From contig NZ_FNQZ01000003.1 in the NCBI RefSeq assembly GCF_900107545.1, positions 62,001-126,000 of the forward strand: a stretch of 64,000 nucleotides of DNA, in the 5' to 3' direction. The DNA comes from Pseudobutyrivibrio sp. ACV-2. GTDB taxonomy: Bacteria; Bacillota; Clostridia; Lachnospirales; Lachnospiraceae. The notes under the pieces are model-generated. The model was not told where the DNA came from. It saw nothing but the letters and a program-made list of their open reading frames with translations, and did no database searches. The position numbers were made by a program, and so were the translations under genes. Positions 1-6,416 of this stretch are shown here, in pieces. Within the stretch, counting starts at the first letter, position 1, and each line of letters starts with the position of its first letter.

Positions 1-290
1 CAAATATCATCCATGTTCTTGAAAAAGTGGATATGGTTCTCATTATGACAGTCAATCCAGGCTTTGGCGGGCAAAGCCTTATTCCTTACACTATTGACAA
101 AATCAGAGAGCTTTCATTAATCTGTAGAGAGAAGAAATTAAAGCTTGATATAGAAGTTGATGGTGGAATCAACAAGAATACAATAGATGATGTTTTAGAG
201 GCAGGCGCCAATATTATCGTAGCTGGTTCTGCTGTATTCAACGGCGATATACAGAATAATGTTAAGAATTTGTTGGAGAAGATGAGATGA
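1..290 (+). CDS. rpe: Ribulose-phosphate 3-epimerase, C-terminal part
   Basis: Interconverts ribulose 5-phosphate and xylulose 5-phosphate in the cytoplasm (pentose phosphate pathway). The frame is open from base 3, so the start lies before the window. The visible part holds the family motifs: MTVNPGFGGQ after the last catalytic strand, the DGGI strand (EVDGGIN), and the phosphate-binding AGSAVF near the C-terminus. The stop overlaps the start of the next gene by ATGA, so the two are translationally coupled. The rpe-thiN order is common in Firmicutes, usually behind rsgA, which would lie upstream. Identification is secure; only the truncation by the window edge limits it. Confidence 0.95.
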   Translation, partial: NIIHVLEKVDMVLIMTVNPGFGGQSLIPYTIDKIRELSLICREKKLKLDIEVDGGINKNTIDDVLEAGANIIVAGSAVFNGDIQNNVKNLLEKMR

Positions 291-952
291 CAGTTTTAAT
301 TGTAGCTGGAGGGGAAATAGATAAAGAATTTACAAAAAGCTATATTAAGTATATAGACAACCACGCGCTATATATCATAGCCTGTGACAAGGGATATGAG
401 GCATGTGAAGCACTTGGCATCACTCCCAAGGTGTTAGTCGGGGACTTTGATTCTGTAGACGATGCTGCACAAAATCGTGCAAAGTCTGCAGGAATAGAGA
501 TGGTTAAGCTTAATCCAATAAAGGATGATACTGATGTAGAGGTTGCACTTAATCATGCATTTTCAGTCACCAACCCAGGCGATGAAATTTATATGATTGG
601 TTGCACAGGTGGCAGATTAGACCATACCATAGGCAATTTCCATCTGATGGGTATGGGTGCAAAATGCGAACGTGCAGTTATAATAGTGGACAGTCACAAT
701 CATATAGAGATGATAACTCCGGGTGAAACCTACGTAGTAGAGCCAGAGACTCAATTTGGCAAATACGTATCTGTATTTCCATTTATGGGACCAGTTACAG
801 GTTTGACTATGACAGGTTTTAAATATCCTGTTACAAACAAAACCTTAGAGGGGTTTGACACTCTTACTGTGAGCAATGAAGTGAAAACTTCTTCTTATGC
901 GGAAATTACCATTGAGTCTGGATACCTTATTGTTATGGAGACTCGTGACTAA
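287..952 (+). CDS. thiN: Thiamine pyrophosphokinase
   Basis: Transfers pyrophosphate from ATP to thiamine to give thiamine diphosphate. At 221 residues the length fits the family. The N-terminal half has the typical CDKGYEACEALGI and LVGDFDSVD motifs (substrate and Mg2+ acidic residues), followed by KDDTDVEVAL and the GCTGGRLDHT motif. The C-terminal half is the beta-sandwich thiamine-binding domain. The start ATG overlaps the rpe stop (ATGA), which fixes it. It is the last gene of an operon beginning outside the window; a gene for an SGNH hydrolase follows after 13 bases. Confidence 0.93.
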   Translation: MTVLIVAGGEIDKEFTKSYIKYIDNHALYIIACDKGYEACEALGITPKVLVGDFDSVDDAAQNRAKSAGIEMVKLNPIKDDTDVEVALNHAFSVTNPGDEIYMIGCTGGRLDHTIGNFHLMGMGAKCERAVIIVDSHNHIEMITPGETYVVEPETQFGKYVSVFPFMGPVTGLTMTGFKYPVTNKTLEGFDTLTVSNEVKTSSYAEITIESGYLIVMETRD

Positions 953-965
953 AAGGGAAATAATA

Positions 966-1700
966 ATGAAAATTACCTCAATAATAAGAGAATTATACAA
1001 GAGAAAAATGATTGTATTACTTGTTGCTATAGTTATTTTGTTTGCAATTCTTTTCAAGGCCGGAATGTTTGGTGATGCGGACACCAGAATCCGGGTGACT
1101 TGTGCAGGAGATAGCATTACATATGGAAGTGGCGTGCTTAAATCGAAAGAAATCGACAGTTATCCGGCACAGCTACAGACCAGACTGGGGACCTCATATC
1201 TGGTTTCCAATTTTGGCTTGCGCAATGCTACTGCTTCGCCTAATGGCGATTTGCCATATATTGATTCTGACGAATATAAAGATTCATTGGAATCTAAACC
1301 AGATGTTGTAGTATTGATGCTTGGAACTAATGATGCCAAACGCTTTAACTGGGATCAGAATTCCTACGAGAAGGGCTTAGAGTCATTAGTAAAGAGCTAT
1401 CAGGACTTACCAAGCAAGCCTGTGGTCTATCTTATGAGAAGTCCATACTGTTTTCCTATCAATAAGTCAGGTGAAATGGAATACAACATAAACGAAAAGG
1501 TAGTGTATTTTAAGCTTGCTCCGTCTATTGAAAAGGTCGCTGAAAAAACAGGTGTGGAAGTGATAGATTTATTTACAATCACGCAAAACAAGGAAGACCT
1601 TTATACAGATGGTGTTCACTTCAATGTAGAAGGATACTCAGTTATTTCAGATGCTGTGTATGATGTAATCAAAAAGCTGGATATTGATAAAACTAAATAA
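966..1700 (+). CDS. Membrane-anchored SGNH/GDSL hydrolase
   Basis: A 244-residue protein with one N-terminal membrane segment (about residues 15-30) and an extracytoplasmic SGNH hydrolase domain. Block I is GDSITYG with the nucleophilic serine, block III is LGTNDAK, and block V is DGVHFNVEGY with the catalytic Asp and His. Such enzymes are esterases or lipases, often polysaccharide deacetylases; the substrate here is unknown. I chose the ATG at 966 because it follows AAAAGGGAAA and is followed at once by a positively charged segment and the membrane helix. A longer frame from 897 would run back into thiN. It may be co-transcribed with thiN. Confidence 0.8.
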   Translation: MKITSIIRELYKRKMIVLLVAIVILFAILFKAGMFGDADTRIRVTCAGDSITYGSGVLKSKEIDSYPAQLQTRLGTSYLVSNFGLRNATASPNGDLPYIDSDEYKDSLESKPDVVVLMLGTNDAKRFNWDQNSYEKGLESLVKSYQDLPSKPVVYLMRSPYCFPINKSGEMEYNINEKVVYFKLAPSIEKVAEKTGVEVIDLFTITQNKEDLYTDGVHFNVEGYSVISDAVYDVIKKLDIDKTK

Positions 1701-1722
1701 TAAATAATATCAAATAAACCTG

Positions 1723-1751
1723 TTGACTTTATTGTTCAGCGGGTTTATATT
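1723..1751 (+). promoter_or_regulatory. Promoter of the metal-efflux operon
   Basis: TTGACT at 1723-1728 and TATATT at 1746-1751 with an exact 17-base spacer. It lies just before the ArsR-type operator at 1761-1780, so repressor bound there would cover the start of transcription. Confidence 0.7.
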
Positions 1752-1760
1752 TATATCAAC

Positions 1761-1780
1761 ATATGAACAGATATTCAAAT
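1761..1780 (+). promoter_or_regulatory. ArsR/SmtB-type operator
   Basis: Imperfect dyad with core TGAA-N6-TTCA (1764-1777), extended by outer AT/AT pairs. This is the classic half-site arrangement of SmtB/CadC-family operators. The operon it precedes ends with a CadC-like ArsR repressor (3970-4326), so autoregulation by metal-released repressor is the likely logic. Confidence 0.7.
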
Positions 1781-1821
1781 GTTCAAATAATAGTGTTAGG
1801 GAAATTCCAAAGGAGGAACGT

Positions 1822-2040
1822 ATGAAAAAGACATATAAGATTGATGTGGATTGCGCAAACTGTGCAAACAAAATGGAGCAGGCAGCAAAGGATACTCCAG
1901 GTGTAGCAGATGCTACTGTAAACTTTATGGCACTTAAGATGAATGTAGAGTTCGAGGAAGGTGCAGATGTAAAGTCTGTTATGGCAGAAGTTCTCAAGAA
2001 CTGCAAAAAGGTAGAAGACGACTGCGAGATATTTTTATAA
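1822..2040 (+). CDS. Heavy-metal-associated (HMA) domain protein
   Basis: A 72-residue single-domain protein with the ferredoxin-like HMA fold. The metal-binding CXXC is in VDCANCANKMEQ. It starts at 1822, nine bases after AGGAGG. The P-type ATPase downstream has no N-terminal HMA domain of its own, so this protein is probably its detached metal-binding domain or a small metallochaperone. The acidic insert and CEIF near the C-terminus suggest Zn/Cd/Pb rather than a pure Cu(I) carrier, but that is inference. It is the first gene of the operon behind the 1723 promoter. Confidence 0.88.
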   Translation: MKKTYKIDVDCANCANKMEQAAKDTPGVADATVNFMALKMNVEFEEGADVKSVMAEVLKNCKKVEDDCEIFL

Positions 2041-2086
2041 ATATTAATTTCGTAACCACTTAATTTTCTAGTTAGAAAGGCACACC

Positions 2087-3958
2087 ATGAATAAAAAGCA
2101 AAAAAAGGTTTTAATTAGAATAATAATTGCAGCTGCACTTATGGCGGTGTTGCTACTGCTTCCACTTGAGGAGGATAGCATACTTAGATTTGTTTTGTTT
2201 TTGATACCATATTTTGTAATAGGGTATGACATTCTAAAAAAGGCATTCAAGGGTGTTAAAAACAAGCAGGTTTTCGATGAAAACTTCCTTATGGCTGTAG
2301 CCACCATTGGCGCAATGGCACTTGGAGAATATACCGAGGGAGTAGCGGTTATGCTGTTTTATCAGATTGGTGAATTGTTCCAGTCATATGCTGTAGGTAA
2401 AAGCCGTAAAAACATATCTGCACTTATGGACATAAGACCTGATTTTGCAAATATCATGGAAAATGGTGAGCTTGTCCAGGTGGATCCTGATGAAGTGGAA
2501 ATTGGTACTGAAATCATAGTTCAGCCGGGAGAAAAGATACCTATCGATGGCGTGGTTATCGATGGTAATGCAACACTTGATACAGCGGCACTTACCGGCG
2601 AAAGTGTTCCTAGAACAGCCCAAATAGGGGATGAAGTCATATCAGGCTGCATTAATATGTCTGGTGTGCTTAAAATCCGCACAACCAAGGATTTTGGCGA
2701 ATCTACAGCCTCAAAGATATTAGATCTGGTAGAAAATGCTTCATCAAAGAAATCAAAGCCTGAAAACTTTATCTCTCGATTTGCCAGAGTTTACACACCT
2801 GCGGTATGCTACAGTGCTTTGGCACTTGCCATTATTCCACCAGTAGTCAGCCTCATTATAGGTGTAGATCCACGCTTTACACAGTGGATTTATAGAGCTT
2901 TGACATTCCTTGTTATCAGTTGTCCATGTGCCCTTGTAATTAGCATTCCACTTACGTTCTTTGCAGGAATAGGTGGTGCCAGCAAGGCTGGAGTATTGGT
3001 AAAAGGTTCAAACTATCTAGACCTTTTATCAAAGGTTAAATACGTAGTTATGGATAAAACCGGCACACTCACAGAAGGTGTATTTAAAGTAACTAAGATT
3101 GTTCCAAATAACATATCAAAGGAAGAACTGTTGGAGAAGACCGCTATGGCAGAGGTGTACTCTAACCATCCTATTTCAAAAAGCCTGAAAGAAGCTTATG
3201 GAAAGCCAATTGATTCGTCATGTGTTTTGGATGTGGAAGAAATCGCGGGTTCTGGAATAAAAGCTTTAGTTAACGGTTATAATTTAGCTGTCGGTAATGA
3301 AAAGCTAATGAATCTGCTTGGTTTGCAGATAAGTCCTGTTCAAGAACCTGGAACAGTCATTCACGTGGCTATAGATGGTAAGTATAGTGGATATATACTT
3401 ATTTCTGATAAGCTGAAAGCTTCTTCAAAGGATGCTATCAAAGCATTAAAGCAGTCTGGTGTCAAAAAGACTGTTATGCTTACTGGAGATAGCAAAAATG
3501 TTGCAGATATCGTAGCAAATGATTTGGGGCTGGATGCAGTTTTTTCACAGCTTTTACCTGCTGATAAGGTAACAAAGGTTGAGGAGCTTTTGGCCATCAA
3601 ACAGGCAAATGAACAGCTTGTATTTGTAGGTGATGGAATAAATGACGCTCCTGTACTTTCCAGGGCAGATATAGGCATTGCCATGGGGGCACTAGGCTCA
3701 GATGCCGCCATAGAGGCAGCAGATGTTGTACTTATGGATGATGACCCTAAAAAAATAGCAAAGGCCATAGGCATTGCAAAAAAATGTATGCGAATAGTAT
3801 ATGAAAATATATATTTCGCAATTGGAATAAAAGTGGGCTGCCTTATTTTGGGAGCCATTGGTATAGCCAATATGTGGTATGCCATTTTTGCTGATGTAGG
3901 AGTAATGGTAATAGCAGTATTAAATGCAATCCGCGCTTTGCGTGTGAAGAATGTGTAA
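2087..3958 (+). CDS. cadA: Heavy-metal-translocating P1B-type ATPase (Zn/Cd/Pb class)
   Basis: An ATP-driven cation exporter in the inner membrane (623 residues). Visible motifs: TGES in the actuator domain, the metal-translocating SCPCALV in the sixth membrane helix, phosphorylation site DKTGTLTEG, the NHPIS histidine-proline motif of P1B pumps, and the hinge GDGINDAP. There is no N-terminal metal-binding domain: the protein begins with a basic stretch and the first helix, and the HMA domain is a separate upstream gene. CPC plus a CadC-like sensor downstream point to Cd/Zn/Pb efflux. The symbol is by family; substrate specificity is not shown. Confidence 0.92.
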   Translation: MNKKQKKVLIRIIIAAALMAVLLLLPLEEDSILRFVLFLIPYFVIGYDILKKAFKGVKNKQVFDENFLMAVATIGAMALGEYTEGVAVMLFYQIGELFQSYAVGKSRKNISALMDIRPDFANIMENGELVQVDPDEVEIGTEIIVQPGEKIPIDGVVIDGNATLDTAALTGESVPRTAQIGDEVISGCINMSGVLKIRTTKDFGESTASKILDLVENASSKKSKPENFISRFARVYTPAVCYSALALAIIPPVVSLIIGVDPRFTQWIYRALTFLVISCPCALVISIPLTFFAGIGGASKAGVLVKGSNYLDLLSKVKYVVMDKTGTLTEGVFKVTKIVPNNISKEELLEKTAMAEVYSNHPISKSLKEAYGKPIDSSCVLDVEEIAGSGIKALVNGYNLAVGNEKLMNLLGLQISPVQEPGTVIHVAIDGKYSGYILISDKLKASSKDAIKALKQSGVKKTVMLTGDSKNVADIVANDLGLDAVFSQLLPADKVTKVEELLAIKQANEQLVFVGDGINDAPVLSRADIGIAMGALGSDAAIEAADVVLMDDDPKKIAKAIGIAKKCMRIVYENIYFAIGIKVGCLILGAIGIANMWYAIFADVGVMVIAVLNAIRALRVKNV

Positions 3959-3969
3959 GGAGTAGCAAA

Positions 3970-4326
3970 ATGAGTAAACATGCTGAAGTTTGTGACGAGA
4001 AATGCGTGCACACTGATTTGGTAAATAGAGTTTTAAATGATTTGCCTGACGAGGATGCTTTATATGATTTGGCTGAATTATTTAAGGTATTCGGCGATAG
4101 CACAAGAGTAAGGATTCTTGTGGCCCTATTTGAGTCTGAATTGTGCGTATGTGATATTTCAGAAAGCCTTGGAATGACACAGTCTGCTGTTTCCCATCAG
4201 CTCCAGATCCTTCGCACTAACAAGCTGGTAAAGAGCCGCAGAGAGGGCAAACAGATGTACTATAGTCTAGCGGATGATCACGTTGTTACCATAATAGCTC
4301 AGGGCCTCAGCCATATACTGGAGTAG
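3970..4326 (+). CDS. cadC: CadC-like ArsR-family metal-sensing repressor
   Basis: A 118-residue winged-helix dimer that represses in the absence of metal. Both known ArsR metal sites can be read. The alpha3N site has Cys8 and Cys12 near the N-terminus plus Cys59 and Cys61 in ELCVCDIS, as in CadC (Cd/Pb/Zn). The alpha5 site follows the DXH-X10-HX2E pattern at Asp102, His104, His115 and Glu118, as in SmtB/CzrA (Zn). The recognition helix is QSAVSHQLQIL. It closes the efflux operon 11 bases after the ATPase and probably acts at the 1761 operator. Confidence 0.9.
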   Translation: MSKHAEVCDEKCVHTDLVNRVLNDLPDEDALYDLAELFKVFGDSTRVRILVALFESELCVCDISESLGMTQSAVSHQLQILRTNKLVKSRREGKQMYYSLADDHVVTIIAQGLSHILE

Positions 4327-4418
4327 TGTTTTTTTGGTAGTTATGATATGTGCAATTTAATTGTCGGAATATCAGAAACTTTACACAGAATTCTAACAAT
4401 TAATTTTTAAAAAATCTG

Positions 4419-4447
4419 TTGACATTAGTGGTGTTCTAATATATACT
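4419..4447 (+). promoter_or_regulatory. Promoter of the tRNA cluster
   Basis: TTGACA (4419-4424), 17-base spacer, TATACT (4442-4447), about 40 bases upstream of tRNA-Pro. A GTTCGC/GCGAAC stem at 4455-4478 in the leader may take part in processing. Confidence 0.75.
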
Positions 4448-4487
4448 TCTTTTTGTTCGCGAGAGAGATAAAGCGAACGAAAGAAAT

Positions 4488-4562
4488 CGGGGTGTGGCTC
4501 AGTTTGGCTAGAGCACCTGGTTTGGGACCAGGGGGTCGCAGGTTCGAATCCTGTCACCCCGA
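4488..4562 (+). tRNA. tRNA-Pro (UGG)
   Basis: Complete cloverleaf: acceptor CGGGGTG/CACCCCG, anticodon stem CCTGG/CCAGG with anticodon TGG, T-loop TTCGAAT, discriminator A. No encoded CCA. First gene of the six-tRNA cluster. Confidence 0.95.
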
Positions 4563-4578
4563 CTTAGAAATTTAATAT

Positions 4579-4649
4579 GCGGGTGTGGTTCAATGGTAGA
4601 ACATCAGCCTTCCAAGCTGAATACGTGGGTTCGATTCCCATCACCCGCT
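4579..4649 (+). tRNA. tRNA-Gly (UCC)
   Basis: Acceptor GCGGGTG/CACCCGC, anticodon stem TCAGC/GCTGA with anticodon TCC, T-loop TTCGATT, discriminator T. No encoded CCA. Confidence 0.95.
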
Positions 4650-4670
4650 CTTATATTTCTAAATTACATA

Positions 4671-4746
<76 letters not shown>

Positions 4747-4772
4747 TTATACGGTTTATGTTTTATCAGTAT

Positions 4773-4847
4773 GGTGGGTGTGGCACAGCTGGTTAGCGCG
4801 TCGGATTGTGGTTCCGAAGGTCGAGGGTTCGAACCCCTCTACCCACC
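4773..4847 (+). tRNA. tRNA-His (GUG)
   Basis: Acceptor GTGGGTG/TACCCAC with the extra 5' G (position -1) facing discriminator C, the hallmark of tRNA-His. Anticodon stem TCGGA/TCCGA, anticodon GTG. No encoded CCA. Confidence 0.95.
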
Positions 4848-4892
4848 CTGTTGCGGTAGCAACTAATTGAAGAAGGGCACCAAGTCCTTTGT

Positions 4893-4964
4893 TGGGCTAT
4901 CGCCAAGCGGTAAGGCACCAGATTTTGATTCTGGCATTCGCTGGTTCGAATCCAGCTAGCCCAG
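4893..4964 (+). tRNA. tRNA-Gln (UUG)
   Basis: Acceptor TGGGCTA/TAGCCCA, anticodon stem CCAGA/TCTGG, anticodon TTG, T-loop TTCGAAT, discriminator G. No encoded CCA. Confidence 0.95.
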
Positions 4965-5013
4965 TTTCTGGTCTATGCCTTTTATTTATGGCGACTGTCT
5001 CAAAACTGAATAT

Positions 5014-5086
5014 GGGGTTGTAGCTCAGTTGGTAGAGCACCTGACTTTTAATCAGGTTGTCGGGAGTTCGAGCCTCCTCAGCCTCA
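5014..5086 (+). tRNA. tRNA-Lys (UUU)
   Basis: Anticodon stem CCTGA/TCAGG with anticodon TTT. The acceptor GGGGTTG/CAGCCTC has two G-T wobbles and the T-stem GGGAG/CTCCT one, so the 3' half is less well matched than in the neighbours. The 3' end (5067-5092) recurs at 5839-5864 with 3 mismatches in 26, which suggests that an integration event replaced the 3' end of this gene. Confidence 0.9.
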
Positions 5087-5092
5087 GCAAAT
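5067..5092 (+). repeat. Direct repeat, left copy (tRNA-Lys 3' end; candidate att site)
   Basis: This 26-base stretch runs from the T-loop through the 3' end of tRNA-Lys into the flank. It matches 5839-5864 at 23 of 26 positions. The two copies bracket the toxin-antitoxin pair. Repeats of a tRNA 3' end are the usual footprint of tRNA-targeted integration; no integrase remains here. Confidence 0.55.
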
Positions 5093-5093
5093 G

Positions 5094-5126
5094 AAGACCT
5101 TGAAGTTTTTGCTTCGAGGTCTTTTT
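5094..5126 (+). terminator. Terminator of the tRNA cluster
   Basis: Stem AAGACCTTGAAG / CTTCGAGGTCTT with one G-T pair, loop TTTTTG, followed by a T run. Confidence 0.85.
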
Positions 5127-5214
5127 CTAGTATTCGAACTGGTGACAATTTGTCACTGGTTGAGACTGCAATATGTAAGTAAAATAGGATTTTAAGTAAA
5201 GATATATACAGTGC

Positions 5215-5228
5215 AGCATAATTATGCT
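5215..5228 (+). promoter_or_regulatory. Palindrome upstream of the antitoxin gene
   Basis: A perfect 14-base palindrome, AGCATAATTATGCT, 30 bases before the antitoxin start. Phd-type antitoxins bind such palindromes to repress their own operon, so this is a likely operator. A diverged version of the whole leader recurs at about 5884-5943 in front of the redox protein gene. Confidence 0.5.
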
Positions 5229-5258
5229 ACAATAAAGTTAAATAAGGAGGTAGTTATT

Positions 5259-5522
5259 ATGCCAACAATTATGCCTATACGAGATTTAAGAAATACAAGT
5301 GAAATATCAGAAATTGCACATAGACAAAAGGAGCCTATTTTTATCACTAAAAATGGATATAGTGATCTTGTGGTTATGAGTGCAGAATTGTACGAGAAGT
5401 TTGCAAGAGAAAATCGAATAGATCAGGCTATTTTTGAAGCAGAGCAGGAGTTTGCTGAAACAGGTAAGACAGTAGATGCAAAGGAAGCATTTGCAGAATT
5501 GGAGAAAAAGTATTTTGACTAA
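5259..5522 (+). CDS. Phd/YefM-family antitoxin
   Basis: An 87-residue protein. The N-terminal half (PIRDLRNTSEISEIAHRQ then PIFITKNGYSDLVVMS) is the Phd/YefM DNA-binding fold; the acidic C-terminal tail would wrap the toxin. The start at 5259 is set by AGGAGG at 5245-5250. It overlaps the toxin start by eight bases, typical of toxin-antitoxin pairs. It should neutralise the ParE/RelE toxin and repress the operon through the palindrome at 5215. Confidence 0.85.
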   Translation: MPTIMPIRDLRNTSEISEIAHRQKEPIFITKNGYSDLVVMSAELYEKFARENRIDQAIFEAEQEFAETGKTVDAKEAFAELEKKYFD

Positions 5523-5817
5523 GTATACTGTGGAATTAATGCCAAGAGCTTATAGGGATATTGAGGAAATATATGCTTATATTGCTTATGAAAAGTTGTC
5601 TCCTGAAAATGCAAAAGGACAGATTGATAGAATAAAGGAAGCTATACTTGGACTCGATACATTGCCAGAATCTCATCAAGATAGGGTTACCGGTAGATAT
5701 GCAGGTAAAGGATATAAACAACTAATAGTTGATAATTATATTGCTATATTTAGAATTGATGCAGATAAGATGAGAGTACTAGTTGTGACTGTGCAGTATC
5801 AAGGGAGAAATCTTTAA
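5515..5817 (+). CDS. RelE/ParE-family toxin
   Basis: A 100-residue small basic protein of the RelE/ParE superfamily: YTVELMPRAYRDIEEIYAYIA at the N-terminus, a central helical hairpin, RYAGKGYKQLIVDNYIAIFRID, and a C-terminal VVTVQYQGRN strand. Members either cleave mRNA on ribosomes or poison gyrase. The pattern of D(I)EEIYAYIA and the tail looks more ParE-like, but the target cannot be settled from sequence. The start is a TTG at 5515 behind GGAG at 5501, overlapping the antitoxin gene; no in-frame ATG lies at a sensible distance. Confidence 0.85.
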   Translation: MTKYTVELMPRAYRDIEEIYAYIAYEKLSPENAKGQIDRIKEAILGLDTLPESHQDRVTGRYAGKGYKQLIVDNYIAIFRIDADKMRVLVVTVQYQGRNL

Positions 5818-5838
5818 CCTTTTTTACTACAACTTGCC

Positions 5839-5864
5839 TTCGAACCTTCTAAGCCTCAGCAAAT
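5839..5864 (+). repeat. Direct repeat, right copy (remnant of tRNA-Lys 3' end)
   Basis: Matches the tRNA-Lys 3' end at 5067-5092 in 23 of 26 bases. It has no tRNA 5' half, so it is a remnant. Together with the left copy it brackets about 770 bp holding only the toxin-antitoxin pair. Confidence 0.55.
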
Positions 5865-5943
5865 CCGTACCGCAAATAAGATTCAATTTAAGATATACAG
5901 CGCTGCATAATTGCGCCGCAGTAAAATAAAGTAAGGAGACACT

Positions 5944-6255
5944 ATGATAAAAATATACGGTTTACACACTTGTCCATACTGTGATTTTCTTCAGCCACAG
6001 ATTGAGGGGAAGGAAGATCAGTACCAGTACATAGATATAGGCCAGCATGTCCGCTACATGCATGAGTTTATGGATTTGAGAGATAATAGACCAGAGTTTG
6101 ATCATTCAAAGGAAATAGGCGATATAGGTATTCCATGCTTTGTATTTGAGGATGGCAGAATCAGCCTTGATCCAGCAGATGCAGGACTTGTGGAGTATGG
6201 AAGCCCGGCAGCATGTTCTATAGACGACCACAAGGCTGGAAAAAAGGGCTGCTAA
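5944..6255 (+). CDS. Glutaredoxin-like thiol redox protein
   Basis: A 103-residue thioredoxin-fold protein with a CPYC active site at residues 10-13 (HTCPYCDF) and the cis-proline in the IGIPCFVF strand. The next cysteine sits directly after that proline, and two more are near the C-terminus (AACS, KKGC). This arrangement resembles small glutaredoxin-related proteins of anaerobes. It probably reduces or senses disulfides or mixed thiols in the cytoplasm. RBS AAGGAG lies just upstream. The leader (5884-5943) resembles that of the antitoxin gene, so the two share a promoter ancestor. Confidence 0.75.
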   Translation: MIKIYGLHTCPYCDFLQPQIEGKEDQYQYIDIGQHVRYMHEFMDLRDNRPEFDHSKEIGDIGIPCFVFEDGRISLDPADAGLVEYGSPAACSIDDHKAGKKGC

Positions 6256-6276
6256 GATAAAATGTAAAATCAAAAG

Positions 6277-6320
6277 ATGTAGTTGTTAGAGAGTTAATTC
6301 GCTTGCAACTACATTTTTTT
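6277..6320 (+). terminator. Terminator after the glutaredoxin-like gene
   Basis: Stem ATGTAGTTG/CAACTACAT (6277-6285 with 6306-6314) followed by a T run. Confidence 0.8.
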
Positions 6321-6416
6321 GTGCAAATTTATTATTGAATATCGAACAAAGTTTCTGTATTATTTATCACATGTCCTAGTGAAATGATGTGATTTTACTA
6401 GAGTTTTATAGATAGA

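Noticed and set aside
897-965. Longer N-terminus of the SGNH hydrolase starting at 897
   Set aside because: It would overlap thiN by 56 bases, has no RBS and adds residues before the membrane anchor.
3361-4011. Minus-strand frame of 216 codons opposite the P-type ATPase gene
   Set aside because: The sense frame carries all ATPase motifs; the antisense frame is a codon-bias shadow.
5014-5864. Integrated mobile element with integrase
   Set aside because: Only the direct repeats and toxin-antitoxin pair are present. Reported as a possible remnant, not as a mobile element.
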